Positions 21,928 through 30,288 of a stretch of DNA of 64,000 nt are shown in pieces; the first letter of the stretch is position 1, and each line of letters begins with the position of its first letter. The DNA is from Bin87 sp965204905. GTDB taxonomy: Bacteria; Chloroflexota; Dehalococcoidia; Lucifugimonadales; UBA3495. Where the stretch lies: positions 2,666,001-2,730,000 of the forward strand of contig OZ242042.1 of the NCBI GenBank assembly GCA_965204905.1. The letters run 5' to 3'. A model generated the notes under the pieces. The model made no database searches. It was not told where the DNA came from and saw only the letters and a list, made by a program, of their open reading frames with translations. The position numbers and the translations under genes are program-made.

Positions 21928-23376
21928 CTACGCGAACTGGTATTCTCGCGTTGAGCCAATCATCCGCAGCGCGTTCAGTATCACCGATTCCAGGTCGGCC
22001 CCGTTTTCCAGCAGGTCGGCCGCCTGCGCCACCAGCGCCGTCCGGTTGTCGTCCCGCAGTGCGACGCAGCCCAGCAGTTCCAGGCACCCGTCCACGATTC
22101 CGCCGGCATCCAAACCGAACTCCCGTTCCAGCAGCGCGCCCACGATGTCCCGCACCCCAGGATGGGCGGAGTTACCCAATTCGTCCGCAACGAAGTTGAT
22201 GCGTTCCACCATGCTTCCGCTGTCGATCCATTCCTTACCGGTGTGCCAGCCCTCCACCGATGGCGGATTCAGCAGGTCCTGGTTCATGTACCGGCATTCC
22301 AGCGCGGTGTCCATTACGCCGGCGCGTGGGAATTTCAGGTCGCCCACGAGGTGCAGGGTGCCGACCACCACCTCGGCAGGACTCTTGACACGAGCGAACC
22401 GCGCCGTCTCCGACTTGAAGAAATCCGACGTGAACAGCACCTTCAACATCGAGCGGATGTCGTAGCCCGAGCGGAAATACTCGGCTTCCAGCACGGCTAT
22501 GGCGTCCGGGTCGGCCGGCGGCGTGTTCTGCCAGGCCGGAACCTGCACGTCGTCCGCCACGAAGAAGTTGTACATGTGGCGGCTGACGAACCGCGCCGTG
22601 GACGGCTGTCGGCAGATGATCTCGATGATGTCGTCGCCGTTGAAATTGCCCGTTTCCCCCTGGAAAGTCTTGATGCCGTCGTCATGGTCGTCGGGGTCAT
22701 AGTGGAACAGCCACGGCGTCTTGCCGTAGGGGATGCTCGCCACGTTGTCGTCGTCAATCGTCCAGCCGGTGAAGGCCCGCGCCGCCTCCTGCACGTCGTC
22801 CTCGGTGTAGTTCTCCTTGCCGTCCATCCCGACGCCCATTGAAAACAGTTCCAGTAGCTCCCTGCCCCAGTTCTCGTTGATGGCGTCCTTGTGGTTGAAG
22901 TTGTTATCCAGCCAGAAGATCATCGCCGGGTCGCGGGCCAGCCGCTCCAGCAGCGTAAGGAAACTGCCCAGGCCATACTCCCGGAACATGTCGATCTGGT
23001 TCAGCATGGTCTTTTCGTGCAGCACTTTAGCCAGCCCGGTGGCGAAGACGCCGTGCCAGAACAGCGCGACCTTTTCCTGTAAGGGCCGAGTCGCGGCGTT
23101 GCCGTTCATCCGGTACACCGTTTCGGTCAAAGCGCCTTCGATGTTGCGGCTCTCCTTCCAGTCGATGTAGTACCGCTCGATGATGTCCTCGTCCAGCCCG
23201 GGCTGTGCTTCAGGGTGTAGCAGCCACTCCACCGTAGCCTCGTAGCCCCAGGAGGAATACTTTTCCAACTCCGACGGCGTCGCGCCGAACCCGGCCCGCC
23301 GCAAAAGATGGGCGATGAGAGCGCGGTCGGTACTTTGAACATCATTGGTGGCGGCGCTAGCGCTGACCATAGTCAT
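21928..23376 (-). CDS. DUF1800 domain protein
   Basis: 482 residues from the ATG preceded by GAGGTTGTTCTT. It shows the DUF1800 layout: HLLRRAGFGATPSELE at the start, RPLQEKVALFWHGVFATGL, FLTLLERLARDPAMIFWLDNNFN, ENWGRELLELFSMGVG, and VSRHMYNFFVADD, then NPPSVEGWHTGKEWID near the end. The biochemical role is unknown. In many genomes DUF1800 is followed by a DUF1501 (sulfatase-like) gene; here that partner is absent and a PaREP1-like gene follows instead. No signal peptide is seen at the chosen start. Confidence 0.88.
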   Translation of the reverse strand: MTMVSASAATNDVQSTDRALIAHLLRRAGFGATPSELEKYSSWGYEATVEWLLHPEAQPGLDEDIIERYYIDWKESRNIEGALTETVYRMNGNAATRPLQEKVALFWHGVFATGLAKVLHEKTMLNQIDMFREYGLGSFLTLLERLARDPAMIFWLDNNFNHKDAINENWGRELLELFSMGVGMDGKENYTEDDVQEAARAFTGWTIDDDNVASIPYGKTPWLFHYDPDDHDDGIKTFQGETGNFNGDDIIEIICRQPSTARFVSRHMYNFFVADDVQVPAWQNTPPADPDAIAVLEAEYFRSGYDIRSMLKVLFTSDFFKSETARFARVKSPAEVVVGTLHLVGDLKFPRAGVMDTALECRYMNQDLLNPPSVEGWHTGKEWIDSGSMVERINFVADELGNSAHPGVRDIVGALLEREFGLDAGGIVDGCLELLGCVALRDDNRTALVAQAADLLENGADLESVILNALRMIGSTREYQFA

Positions 23377-23610
23377 AAGAACAACCTCAGCGTCAGTTTG
23401 TCTTGTGGGATGAGTTTGCGAAATCATACCACAGGCCCCGGCGTGTCCCCTTACCAGCATTGACAACCTTCAGCCGCCGGCGCACTATGTTGCGGCCCGG
23501 CTCCTCGCGGAAAACCGAGGCCAGGGGCATCGTCCGATCCGCCCACCCAGTTCGAGGGTACTTTCATTTTCGGCATACGACTCCCACGCGCGCGTACCCT
23601 GGACTCATGG

Positions 23611-24837
23611 TTGGCGTACCGCGATTTCCGGCTCCTTTGGTTCGCAAACTTCTGCGCTTTCACCGGTCAATGGCTCCAGTTGCTGAGCATCGGCTGGCTG
23701 GTGAAGGAGTTGTCCACCGATTCGGGCGCGGGCGGCCTGCTCGTGCTGTCCGCCAGTGCCCTCAATACGCTGCCTGGCCTGGTGGTCAATCCACTTACCG
23801 GAGTGCTCGGAGACCGGCTTGACCGGCGCAAGCTCGCCATCGTCGTACAGTCCATCGCCGCCGCGCTGGCGTTGGGCTTTGCTTTCCTGGTGGATACCGA
23901 TTACATCCGGTACTGGCACGCCTACGCCTACGTCCTCATTTCCGGATGCTGCCTGGCCGTCACCCAGCCGATACAGCAGGTGATGATCTCCAACACCGTG
24001 CCCCGGGGCGCGCTGACCAACGCTTACGCCATTAACACCCTCACGGTCACCGGCACTCGCATCTTCGGCCCATTTGTTGGCGGCATCCTGATCGCGAGCA
24101 TCGGATTTTTCTGGAACTTCGCCTTGGAGGCCGCGTTGTACCTGGGCGTGGTGCTGATGCTGATTCCCATGCGCACGCCCTACACGTCCCCGGCACCCGC
24201 ATCCGGCGAAACGGCCGGCCCGCGCCAGCGCATCACTCCCATAGCCGACATTCGCGACGGCTTGCGACATCTTTGGCAACAACAGAAGGAAGTCCTCGAG
24301 ATAGCCCTGATCTCAGTGATCCCGAACACCATTCTGCATCCCCTGTGGTTCCTGCTGCCCCTGTTCACGGTCGAGGTTCTGCAAGCCCATGCCGACATGG
24401 GCGGCTACCTGCTGGCGATTACCGGCGTCGGAGGTTTGATCTCTACGCTCTGCATCGCCACCTGGGGATTTCCGTTCCGGCGCGGCCGCATTCTGGTGGC
24501 GACCTGCATCCTGGGATCCCTCAGCACCATGTTGTTTTCACAATGCTCGTGGCTCTGGGCAGCATTCACCGTGCTGGCCGTTATGTCATTCTTCCAGGCG
24601 TACTTCCGCACCACCGCCGGCACCCTGGTACTCACCATAGTCCCCGACCAGTATCGTGCGCGCACCATGGCCCTGCTGGCCTACGAACGTTCCTCACTGA
24701 TCGGCGTCAGCATCCTTGTGGGCCTGCTCGCCGATTTCACGTCCGCGTCAATGGCCATACTGGCTATCGGGGCGCTGGGCCTCAGCCTGACCCTGGCCTG
24801 CTTCGCCACCCTGCGCCGCGTGCGCGCGCTGCAATAG
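23611..24837 (+). CDS. MFS exporter (EntS/MFS_3-like), first of a tandem pair
   Basis: 408 residues from TTG, about twelve membrane helices, with the MFS loop GVLGDRLDRRKLAIV. It is a paralog of the next gene: both share DxWLxYRxxRLLWxxNFxxxxxQWLQLLSxGWLVxEL, GTRIFGPFxGGILI, and the Pro-Leu-Trp/Pro-Thr-Trp FLLP segment. Sequence matching the partner's N-terminus (RLPRARTLDSW) continues in frame 12 codons upstream of the TTG, with no ATG, GTG or TTG there; ATT at 23566 (8 bases after GAGG) or ATA at 23575 may be the real start. Substrate unknown. Confidence 0.82.
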   Translation: MAYRDFRLLWFANFCAFTGQWLQLLSIGWLVKELSTDSGAGGLLVLSASALNTLPGLVVNPLTGVLGDRLDRRKLAIVVQSIAAALALGFAFLVDTDYIRYWHAYAYVLISGCCLAVTQPIQQVMISNTVPRGALTNAYAINTLTVTGTRIFGPFVGGILIASIGFFWNFALEAALYLGVVLMLIPMRTPYTSPAPASGETAGPRQRITPIADIRDGLRHLWQQQKEVLEIALISVIPNTILHPLWFLLPLFTVEVLQAHADMGGYLLAITGVGGLISTLCIATWGFPFRRGRILVATCILGSLSTMLFSQCSWLWAAFTVLAVMSFFQAYFRTTAGTLVLTIVPDQYRARTMALLAYERSSLIGVSILVGLLADFTSASMAILAIGALGLSLTLACFATLRRVRALQ

Positions 24838-24847
24838 GGAAACTGCT

Positions 24848-26089
24848 TTGCGGATACCGCGCCTGCACACTCTTGACGCCTGGCTGGGCTACCGCAACTA
24901 CCGTCTGCTCTGGTGCGGCAATTTCTTCGCCAACAGCGCGCAGTGGCTACAGCTGCTCAGCGTCGGCTGGCTGGTGCGCGAGCTGTCCGAGGGTTCCGCC
25001 ATCGCGGGCCTGCTGGTCGTAACGGTCGGCGGGATCAACACCCTGCCCGGCCTGGTGGTCGGTCCCTGGGGTGGCGTCCTCAGCGACCGTTTCGACCGCC
25101 GCCGGCTGGTGATTACCTTCCAGCTGATCATGTGCGGCCTGGCCTTCAGCTTCGCGCTGCTGGTGCTGTCAGACCGCGTAACCGTGTGGCACGCCTACGC
25201 CTACGTGATCCTGGCGGGAGTTTGCCACTCCATCGCGCAACCCATGCGCCAAGCCCTAATCGCCGCCACCGTGCCCCGGGAGATGCTGGGCAACGCCCTG
25301 GCCGCCAACGTCCTCACCATCACCGGCACGCGCATCTTCGGCCCGTTTATCGGTGGTATCCTTATCTCCACCCTGGGTTTCTTCTGGAACTTCACCATCG
25401 AGGCTTGCCTGTATCTGGCCAACGTCATGATGCTGTTGCCCATGCGGACGCCGTACTATCAGCGGGGAGACGCCCGGGCCCGTGGCTCCGCCATCGCCGA
25501 CATGGTGGAAGGCATACGCTACATATGGAGCGATGAACGGGCGATCTTCCAGATGATGCTCCTGTCGATCATCCCGAACATCATCCTCCATCCCACATGG
25601 TTCTTGCTGCCCGTTTTCACTACCGACGTGCTCAAGCGCAGCGCCGATGTTGGCGGCTATCTACTTTCGGTAACCGGTATCGGCGGCTTCCTCGCGGCCC
25701 TCTTCATGGCCTCCTTCGGCTTCATTTTCGACAAGGGCAAGGTAGTGCTGGGCGCAGCGGTAGTGAGTTCAATCACCTGTATCCTCTTCGCTTTTTCGCA
25801 CTGGATGGCCCTGGCCTTCATATTCATTGCCGCCATGGCATTCAGCCAGGCCGTTTTCCGCACCAGCCGGGGCACGCTAATACAGACGCTCGCCCCAGAC
25901 CGCTTGCGTGGCAGGTTGACCAGCCTCCAGAGTTTCGATCGCGGCTTTCTCGTCGTCGCCAGCCTCGGCGTCGGAACGTTGTCCGACGCTTCGTCGCCGG
26001 TGGCGGCCATTGCCATCGTTGGCGCATTGGGACTGGCGCTGTCGCTGATCTGCTGCGCCGCCCTGGGCCGTGTGCGACGACTCCCATAG
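24848..26089 (+). CDS. MFS exporter (EntS/MFS_3-like), second of a tandem pair
   Basis: 413 residues from TTG with AGGGAAA just upstream and only a 10-base gap from its paralog. Twelve predicted helices and the loop GVLSDRFDRRRLVIT are typical of the enterobactin-exporter-like MFS group. High similarity to the upstream gene shows a tandem duplication; the two may form a heteromeric or sequentially diverged exporter pair. An aminotransferase follows 39 bases later and may share the transcript. Substrate not determinable. Confidence 0.85.
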   Translation: MRIPRLHTLDAWLGYRNYRLLWCGNFFANSAQWLQLLSVGWLVRELSEGSAIAGLLVVTVGGINTLPGLVVGPWGGVLSDRFDRRRLVITFQLIMCGLAFSFALLVLSDRVTVWHAYAYVILAGVCHSIAQPMRQALIAATVPREMLGNALAANVLTITGTRIFGPFIGGILISTLGFFWNFTIEACLYLANVMMLLPMRTPYYQRGDARARGSAIADMVEGIRYIWSDERAIFQMMLLSIIPNIILHPTWFLLPVFTTDVLKRSADVGGYLLSVTGIGGFLAALFMASFGFIFDKGKVVLGAAVVSSITCILFAFSHWMALAFIFIAAMAFSQAVFRTSRGTLIQTLAPDRLRGRLTSLQSFDRGFLVVASLGVGTLSDASSPVAAIAIVGALGLALSLICCAALGRVRRLP

Positions 26090-26128
26090 TTGGTAAACTG
26101 CACTGCCAGAATAGGAAAGGGGTGAACC

Positions 26129-27307
26129 ATGACCAGAGCTCCCGCGACGCGCATCCAACGAGTACAACCGCCGGCCACCCTGGCCGCCGGCGAAAAAGCC
26201 CGACAACTGGCCCGGCAGGGTCACGACGTGATTGACCTGGGCCAGTCAAGTCCTCACCACGTAACCCCGCAGCACATCATTGACGCCGGGATTGCGGCCC
26301 TGAACGCAGGACATACCAACATCAGCTCGTCCCGCGGGCTGCCCGAACTGCGCCACGCCATGGCCGCAAAACTGGCAGCCCACAATGGCCGCGCCATTGA
26401 TCCAGACGGCGATATCCTGGTTACTCCCGGCAGCAAGATGGGGCTGTACGAGGCCATCAATGCCTACATCGAGGCGGGGGATGAAGTTCTGGTGCTTGAG
26501 CCCACCTGGGTCAGCTTCGCCCAGCAGGTGGAGATGGCCGAGGGGGTGCCCGTAGGCGTGCCGCTCAGCGAGGAGGAGGAGTACCACATCAGCTACGAGC
26601 AGTTGAGGGACTGCGTCACACCGCGCACCAAGATGATTGTCATCAACAACCCCAACAACCCCACGGGCCGAGTTTACACCGAGGAGGAACTGGCAGCCGT
26701 GGCGCGCTTGGCCCGGGAGCAGGACCTGCTGGTGCTTTGTGATGAGACCTACGAGTATTTCCTCTACGATTCCAACCGGCACGTTACCATCGGGACTCTG
26801 GAGGGCATGGCGGAACGAACCCTGACCAGTTACACCTTCACCAAAGCCTATTCGATGTCCGGCTGGCGCTTGGGCTGCATCGTGGCCCAGTCGAACCTGC
26901 TGGAGCCGCTGCTGAAGATCCAGGAACAAACGGCCAGTTTCGTTTCTCCCTTTGTGCAGATGGCCGGGGTGGCCGCCCTCCAGGGCCCGCAGGATCACCT
27001 GACCGCGTGGCGGGAGGACTGCGATGAACTGCGCGTACGCTGCGCCGGCCGGCTGTCCCAGGTGCCCGGCGTACACTGTCCGCAGCCCGAAGGGGCCACT
27101 TTCCTGTTTCCTCGCTACTCGGCGGATATGTCATCCACGGCGATGGCGGAGCTGTTGGTGGAGCGGGAAGGAGTGGTGGTAACCCCCGGCATCGGCTTTG
27201 GCGAAAGCGGGGAAGGCCATTTCCGCATTGCCCTGATGCGGTCTCCCGCCGACCGAGTTGTGGAAGGAGTGGAACGCATAGCGCGAGTCCTGGAAACCCT
27301 CTCCTGA
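26129..27307 (+). CDS. PLP-dependent class I/II aminotransferase
   Basis: 392 residues, AAGGGGTG before the ATG. Fold-type I aminotransferase blocks are complete: NNPNNPTG at 173-180, CDETYEYFLYD from 204, the Schiff-base Lys239 in TFTKAYSMSGWRLG, and the Arg in HFRIALM near the C-terminus for carboxylate binding. It transfers an amino group between an amino acid and a 2-oxo acid in the cytoplasm; the closest general type is aspartate/aromatic aminotransferase. Exact specificity cannot be read. It lies downstream of the MFS pair. Confidence 0.88.
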   Translation: MTRAPATRIQRVQPPATLAAGEKARQLARQGHDVIDLGQSSPHHVTPQHIIDAGIAALNAGHTNISSSRGLPELRHAMAAKLAAHNGRAIDPDGDILVTPGSKMGLYEAINAYIEAGDEVLVLEPTWVSFAQQVEMAEGVPVGVPLSEEEEYHISYEQLRDCVTPRTKMIVINNPNNPTGRVYTEEELAAVARLAREQDLLVLCDETYEYFLYDSNRHVTIGTLEGMAERTLTSYTFTKAYSMSGWRLGCIVAQSNLLEPLLKIQEQTASFVSPFVQMAGVAALQGPQDHLTAWREDCDELRVRCAGRLSQVPGVHCPQPEGATFLFPRYSADMSSTAMAELLVEREGVVVTPGIGFGESGEGHFRIALMRSPADRVVEGVERIARVLETLS

Positions 27308-27407
27308 GCCAATCTGCGGCGGGTCGCACGGAAGACGCGATTTAGGAGTATGATAGTAGGCCGTCGCTCTAATTATCGTCGCCGCTACTACTCCCACGCA
27401 CGTCGCT

Positions 27408-28919
27408 TTGATTCAACGCATCGTATCCAGTCCCGCCTACAAATGGTGGAACTTCTGGACCATCGCCGCCGGCACCTTCTTCTCCGTCGTTGACCACGGC
27501 AGCGTACTCATAGCCCTGCCGGGCATCGAGTCGCACTTCGACGCCACGCTGGAATCCGTCCAGTGGGTCGTGATCGCCTACGCCCTGGTTATCAGCGTCT
27601 TACTTCTGCCCATGGGCCGGCTAGGCGATGTCGTGGGGCGTCGCCGGGTGTACATCACAGGCACCGCCATCTTTGTGATTGCCTCCCTGGGCGCCACTTT
27701 CGCACCATCCCTGGAAATCCTGGTCACCATGCGCGTGTTCAAAGGCATTGGCGCGGGCATGGTACAGGGCTGCGGCATGGGTATGATGCTGGCCGCATTT
27801 TCCGATGCAGAGCGTGGCAAAGCCCTCGGCACCCATCTGAGCGTGGTGGGCATGGGAGCCATCGCCGGGCCCGCCATCGGCGGATTCCTGGTCGCCTACC
27901 TGGGCTGGCAATCGGTGTTCTTTGTGAACGTACCCGCCGGATGCATTGTGCTGGCTTTGTCCTGGTTCCTGCTGGAGCGGGGCCCCGTCACCGGGCAAAA
28001 CCGGAGACCGCACAGCGCGACTTTCGACTGGGCCGGCGCAGGAGTGTCCGGCCTCATCCTGCTGGTGCTGCTGCTGGTGGTGGGGAACGGAAATAGCCTG
28101 GGGTGGCAGTCTGCTCCGGTCATTGTCGGCGGAATCGCTGTGGCCATCGGCATGGCGTTCTTCATCTGGTGGGAGCTGAGAACGGCATCGCCAATGCTGG
28201 ATCTGCGCCTGTTCGCCAACCGCGTCTTCGGAATCGGCGCAGCGTCTGCGTGGCTCTCGTTCTTCGGCACATCGGCCGCCCGGTTCCTGATGCCCTTCTA
28301 CCTGCAGCGCGTGCTGGGCTATTCGCCGGAGCAGGTGGGGTTGATGATGATTCCGGCGGCCCTGTGCATGGTGATTCTGGGGCCGCCCAGCGGCCGCCTG
28401 TCCGACCGGTTCGGCTGGCAGGCGCTTACCGTGATCGGCCTGGCCATGAGCGCGGCCGGGGCCCTGGTACTGGCATTCGCACTCCAAGAACGCTCGGCAG
28501 TGTGGTTCGTCATCGCCACCATGATGATGCAGAGCGCCGGCAACGCCGTTTTCAACTCTCCCAACAGCAGCAGCATAATCAGCGTGGTGGATCGCAGCCG
28601 CTACGGGGTAGTGTCGGCGTTGACCCAACTCATCCGCAATTCGGCCAACGTAGTCAGCGTGGCGGTGTCCACCACCATCGTCGTTTCCACCATGGCCACT
28701 TACGGCGTGGAGCCCAAGCTGGAAGCCGTCAACCCCGGCGTGGCGACGGCCTTCGTCGCCGGCCTGCGCTGGGCCTACCTGGCCATGGGCTGCGCGGTGG
28801 GAACCGGCGTTGTCATATCCCTCTACCGCGCCCTCACCGCCCGCCGGCCCACGCAGCCGTCCGCGCCAGCCCAGCAGCCCGAACCCTCACCGTCGGCCAG
28901 CGGCAACGGCAACGACTGA
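27408..28919 (+). CDS. DHA2-type MFS drug/metabolite exporter (EmrB/QacA-like)
   Basis: 503 residues with about fourteen hydrophobic segments, from TTG; no good ribosome-binding site is seen and the start is uncertain by a few codons. Motif A is present as LPMGRLGDVVGRRRVYITG, and motif C-like GMGAIAGPAIGGFLVAYLGWQSVFFVNVPAG identifies an antiporter of the 14-TM DHA2 family. It exports hydrophobic compounds using proton motive force. A Pro/Ser/Gln-rich soluble tail ends the protein. No TetR-type repressor neighbours it, unlike many such pumps. Confidence 0.87.
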   Translation: MIQRIVSSPAYKWWNFWTIAAGTFFSVVDHGSVLIALPGIESHFDATLESVQWVVIAYALVISVLLLPMGRLGDVVGRRRVYITGTAIFVIASLGATFAPSLEILVTMRVFKGIGAGMVQGCGMGMMLAAFSDAERGKALGTHLSVVGMGAIAGPAIGGFLVAYLGWQSVFFVNVPAGCIVLALSWFLLERGPVTGQNRRPHSATFDWAGAGVSGLILLVLLLVVGNGNSLGWQSAPVIVGGIAVAIGMAFFIWWELRTASPMLDLRLFANRVFGIGAASAWLSFFGTSAARFLMPFYLQRVLGYSPEQVGLMMIPAALCMVILGPPSGRLSDRFGWQALTVIGLAMSAAGALVLAFALQERSAVWFVIATMMMQSAGNAVFNSPNSSSIISVVDRSRYGVVSALTQLIRNSANVVSVAVSTTIVVSTMATYGVEPKLEAVNPGVATAFVAGLRWAYLAMGCAVGTGVVISLYRALTARRPTQPSAPAQQPEPSPSASGNGND

Positions 28920-28958
28920 GCATCGCCTGACTGAGCATCGCTGTGGATCGTCCGCGGT

Positions 28959-29999
28959 TCACGCGAAGCGCGGCATCACCTCTTTGGCGAACAGCTCCAT
29001 CGACTTCAACTGCTTCTTCTGCTCCAACCCGCCGAAGGCGAAGTTGCAGCCGAAATAGCGTACACCCGCGTCGTGCAACGCCTGGATTTTGGCGGCGCAC
29101 TGGTCCGGCGAGCCGATGAAAGCCCGGTTTTCCGCCAGGTATTCGTAGCTGGGCGGGAGTTCGGTACGACGGTTCAGGTATTCGGCCATCGGCTTGTACA
29201 CCTCGCTGCCCACCGAAAACTCGCGCCGCCAAGTGTTCAGGTCGAGGGTCCAGTTCAACGCCTCCCTAGCCTCGCGGTGCGCCTGTTCCTCCGTTTCAGC
29301 GACGTAGAAATAGCGGAAAAAGGGCACGTCGGCGGGGCTGACGTCATGCCCGGCCTGCTTGGACTGCTGCAAAAACCGCTGCATCAAGTCCACCGCGTCA
29401 TCCGTGTTAAGCACCACGCCAACGATGAGCCGGCGGCCCGTTGAGGCTACGAAATCCAGCGACTCTGCGCTCCGCGTCGCCGCCACGTAAACCGGGGGAT
29501 GCGGATTCTGCAATGGCGCCGGGACCAGGTTGATGTGCTTCACCGTATGATATTCGCCTTCAAAAGTGTAGTCGCGGTTCTTCCACAGCGCCTCCACCAT
29601 CTCGATGGTTTCCCGGTAGCGGGCCTGGCTCTCGCCGTGGTCGATGCCGAAGTTGGCGTACTCCGACGACGCTGCGCCCCGGCCAAATCCCACGTCCAGC
29701 CTGCCGTCGCTCAGCACGTCCAGCGTGGCCGTGTCCTCGGCCAATCGCACCGGGTGATGCAGCGGCGGGATCAGCACCGCCGTACCCAGTCGGATTCGCT
29801 CCGTCCTGGCGGCGATGTTGCTGGCGATGATGAGCGAAGACGCTCCCAGGCCGTACCGGGTGAAGTGGTGCTCGGCCAGCCAGATCGCCTTGAATCCGAG
29901 TTCCTCACCCGCAGTCGCCTGCTCGGTCAAATCCGAGTACAGCGCCTTGGGGGTATATTGCTCAGGCCAGGGTATGTGGGAAAACAGGGCAAAATCCAT
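28959..29999 (-). CDS. LLM class flavin-dependent oxidoreductase (luciferase-like)
   Basis: 346 residues from ATG with GAGGAG 7 bases upstream. It begins MDFALFSHIPWPEQ and has the luciferase-like TIM-barrel blocks FKAIWLAEHHFTRYGL, RIRLGTAVLIPPLHHPVRLAEDTATLDVLSDGRLDVGFGRGA, and YVAATRSAESL. These enzymes use FMN (sometimes F420) for oxygenation of organic substrates. It resembles the alkanal-monooxygenase-like branch more than the F420 branch of the paralog at 47970. It is convergent with the DHA2 exporter. Confidence 0.87.
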   Translation of the reverse strand: MDFALFSHIPWPEQYTPKALYSDLTEQATAGEELGFKAIWLAEHHFTRYGLGASSLIIASNIAARTERIRLGTAVLIPPLHHPVRLAEDTATLDVLSDGRLDVGFGRGAASSEYANFGIDHGESQARYRETIEMVEALWKNRDYTFEGEYHTVKHINLVPAPLQNPHPPVYVAATRSAESLDFVASTGRRLIVGVVLNTDDAVDLMQRFLQQSKQAGHDVSPADVPFFRYFYVAETEEQAHREAREALNWTLDLNTWRREFSVGSEVYKPMAEYLNRRTELPPSYEYLAENRAFIGSPDQCAAKIQALHDAGVRYFGCNFAFGGLEQKKQLKSMELFAKEVMPRFA

Positions 30000-30187
30000 T
30001 TCGCGCTCCTCGTTGATTCGTGGGCGAGCAGTGTACACATCACCGGCGCGGATTTTCAAACTCAACATCTTGCCGGCGAAAAGTTCCGATCTTCATAATC
30101 ACTTAACATCGTCCGCTTATCGTGGCCGAAGCTGCTGCGACTCGGTTCAGTCAACGGAAATCGTCAACCCGGTCGTTCAACCTCAAA

Positions 30188-30215
30188 TTGGCTCAACAGA
30201 CACATCTGGTATCAT
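30188..30215 (+). promoter_or_regulatory. Promoter candidate for the RND pump operon
   Basis: TTGGCT (30188-30193), 16-base spacer, TATCAT (30210-30215) with an extended -10 TGG. It lies 73 bases before the RND start codon, in the divergent gap with the LLM gene. Confidence 0.5.
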
Positions 30216-30288
30216 TTAGACCTACACGCTTTCTGGCGCCTTCAAACCCCATCGCGGCGCTCTTCAAAATCAATCCGCAGGAGCAACG

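Noticed and set aside
28917..28945. Direct repeat CTGAGCATCGC x2 after the DHA2 exporter
   Set aside because: Only 11 bases, two copies, overlapping the stop region; too short to interpret.
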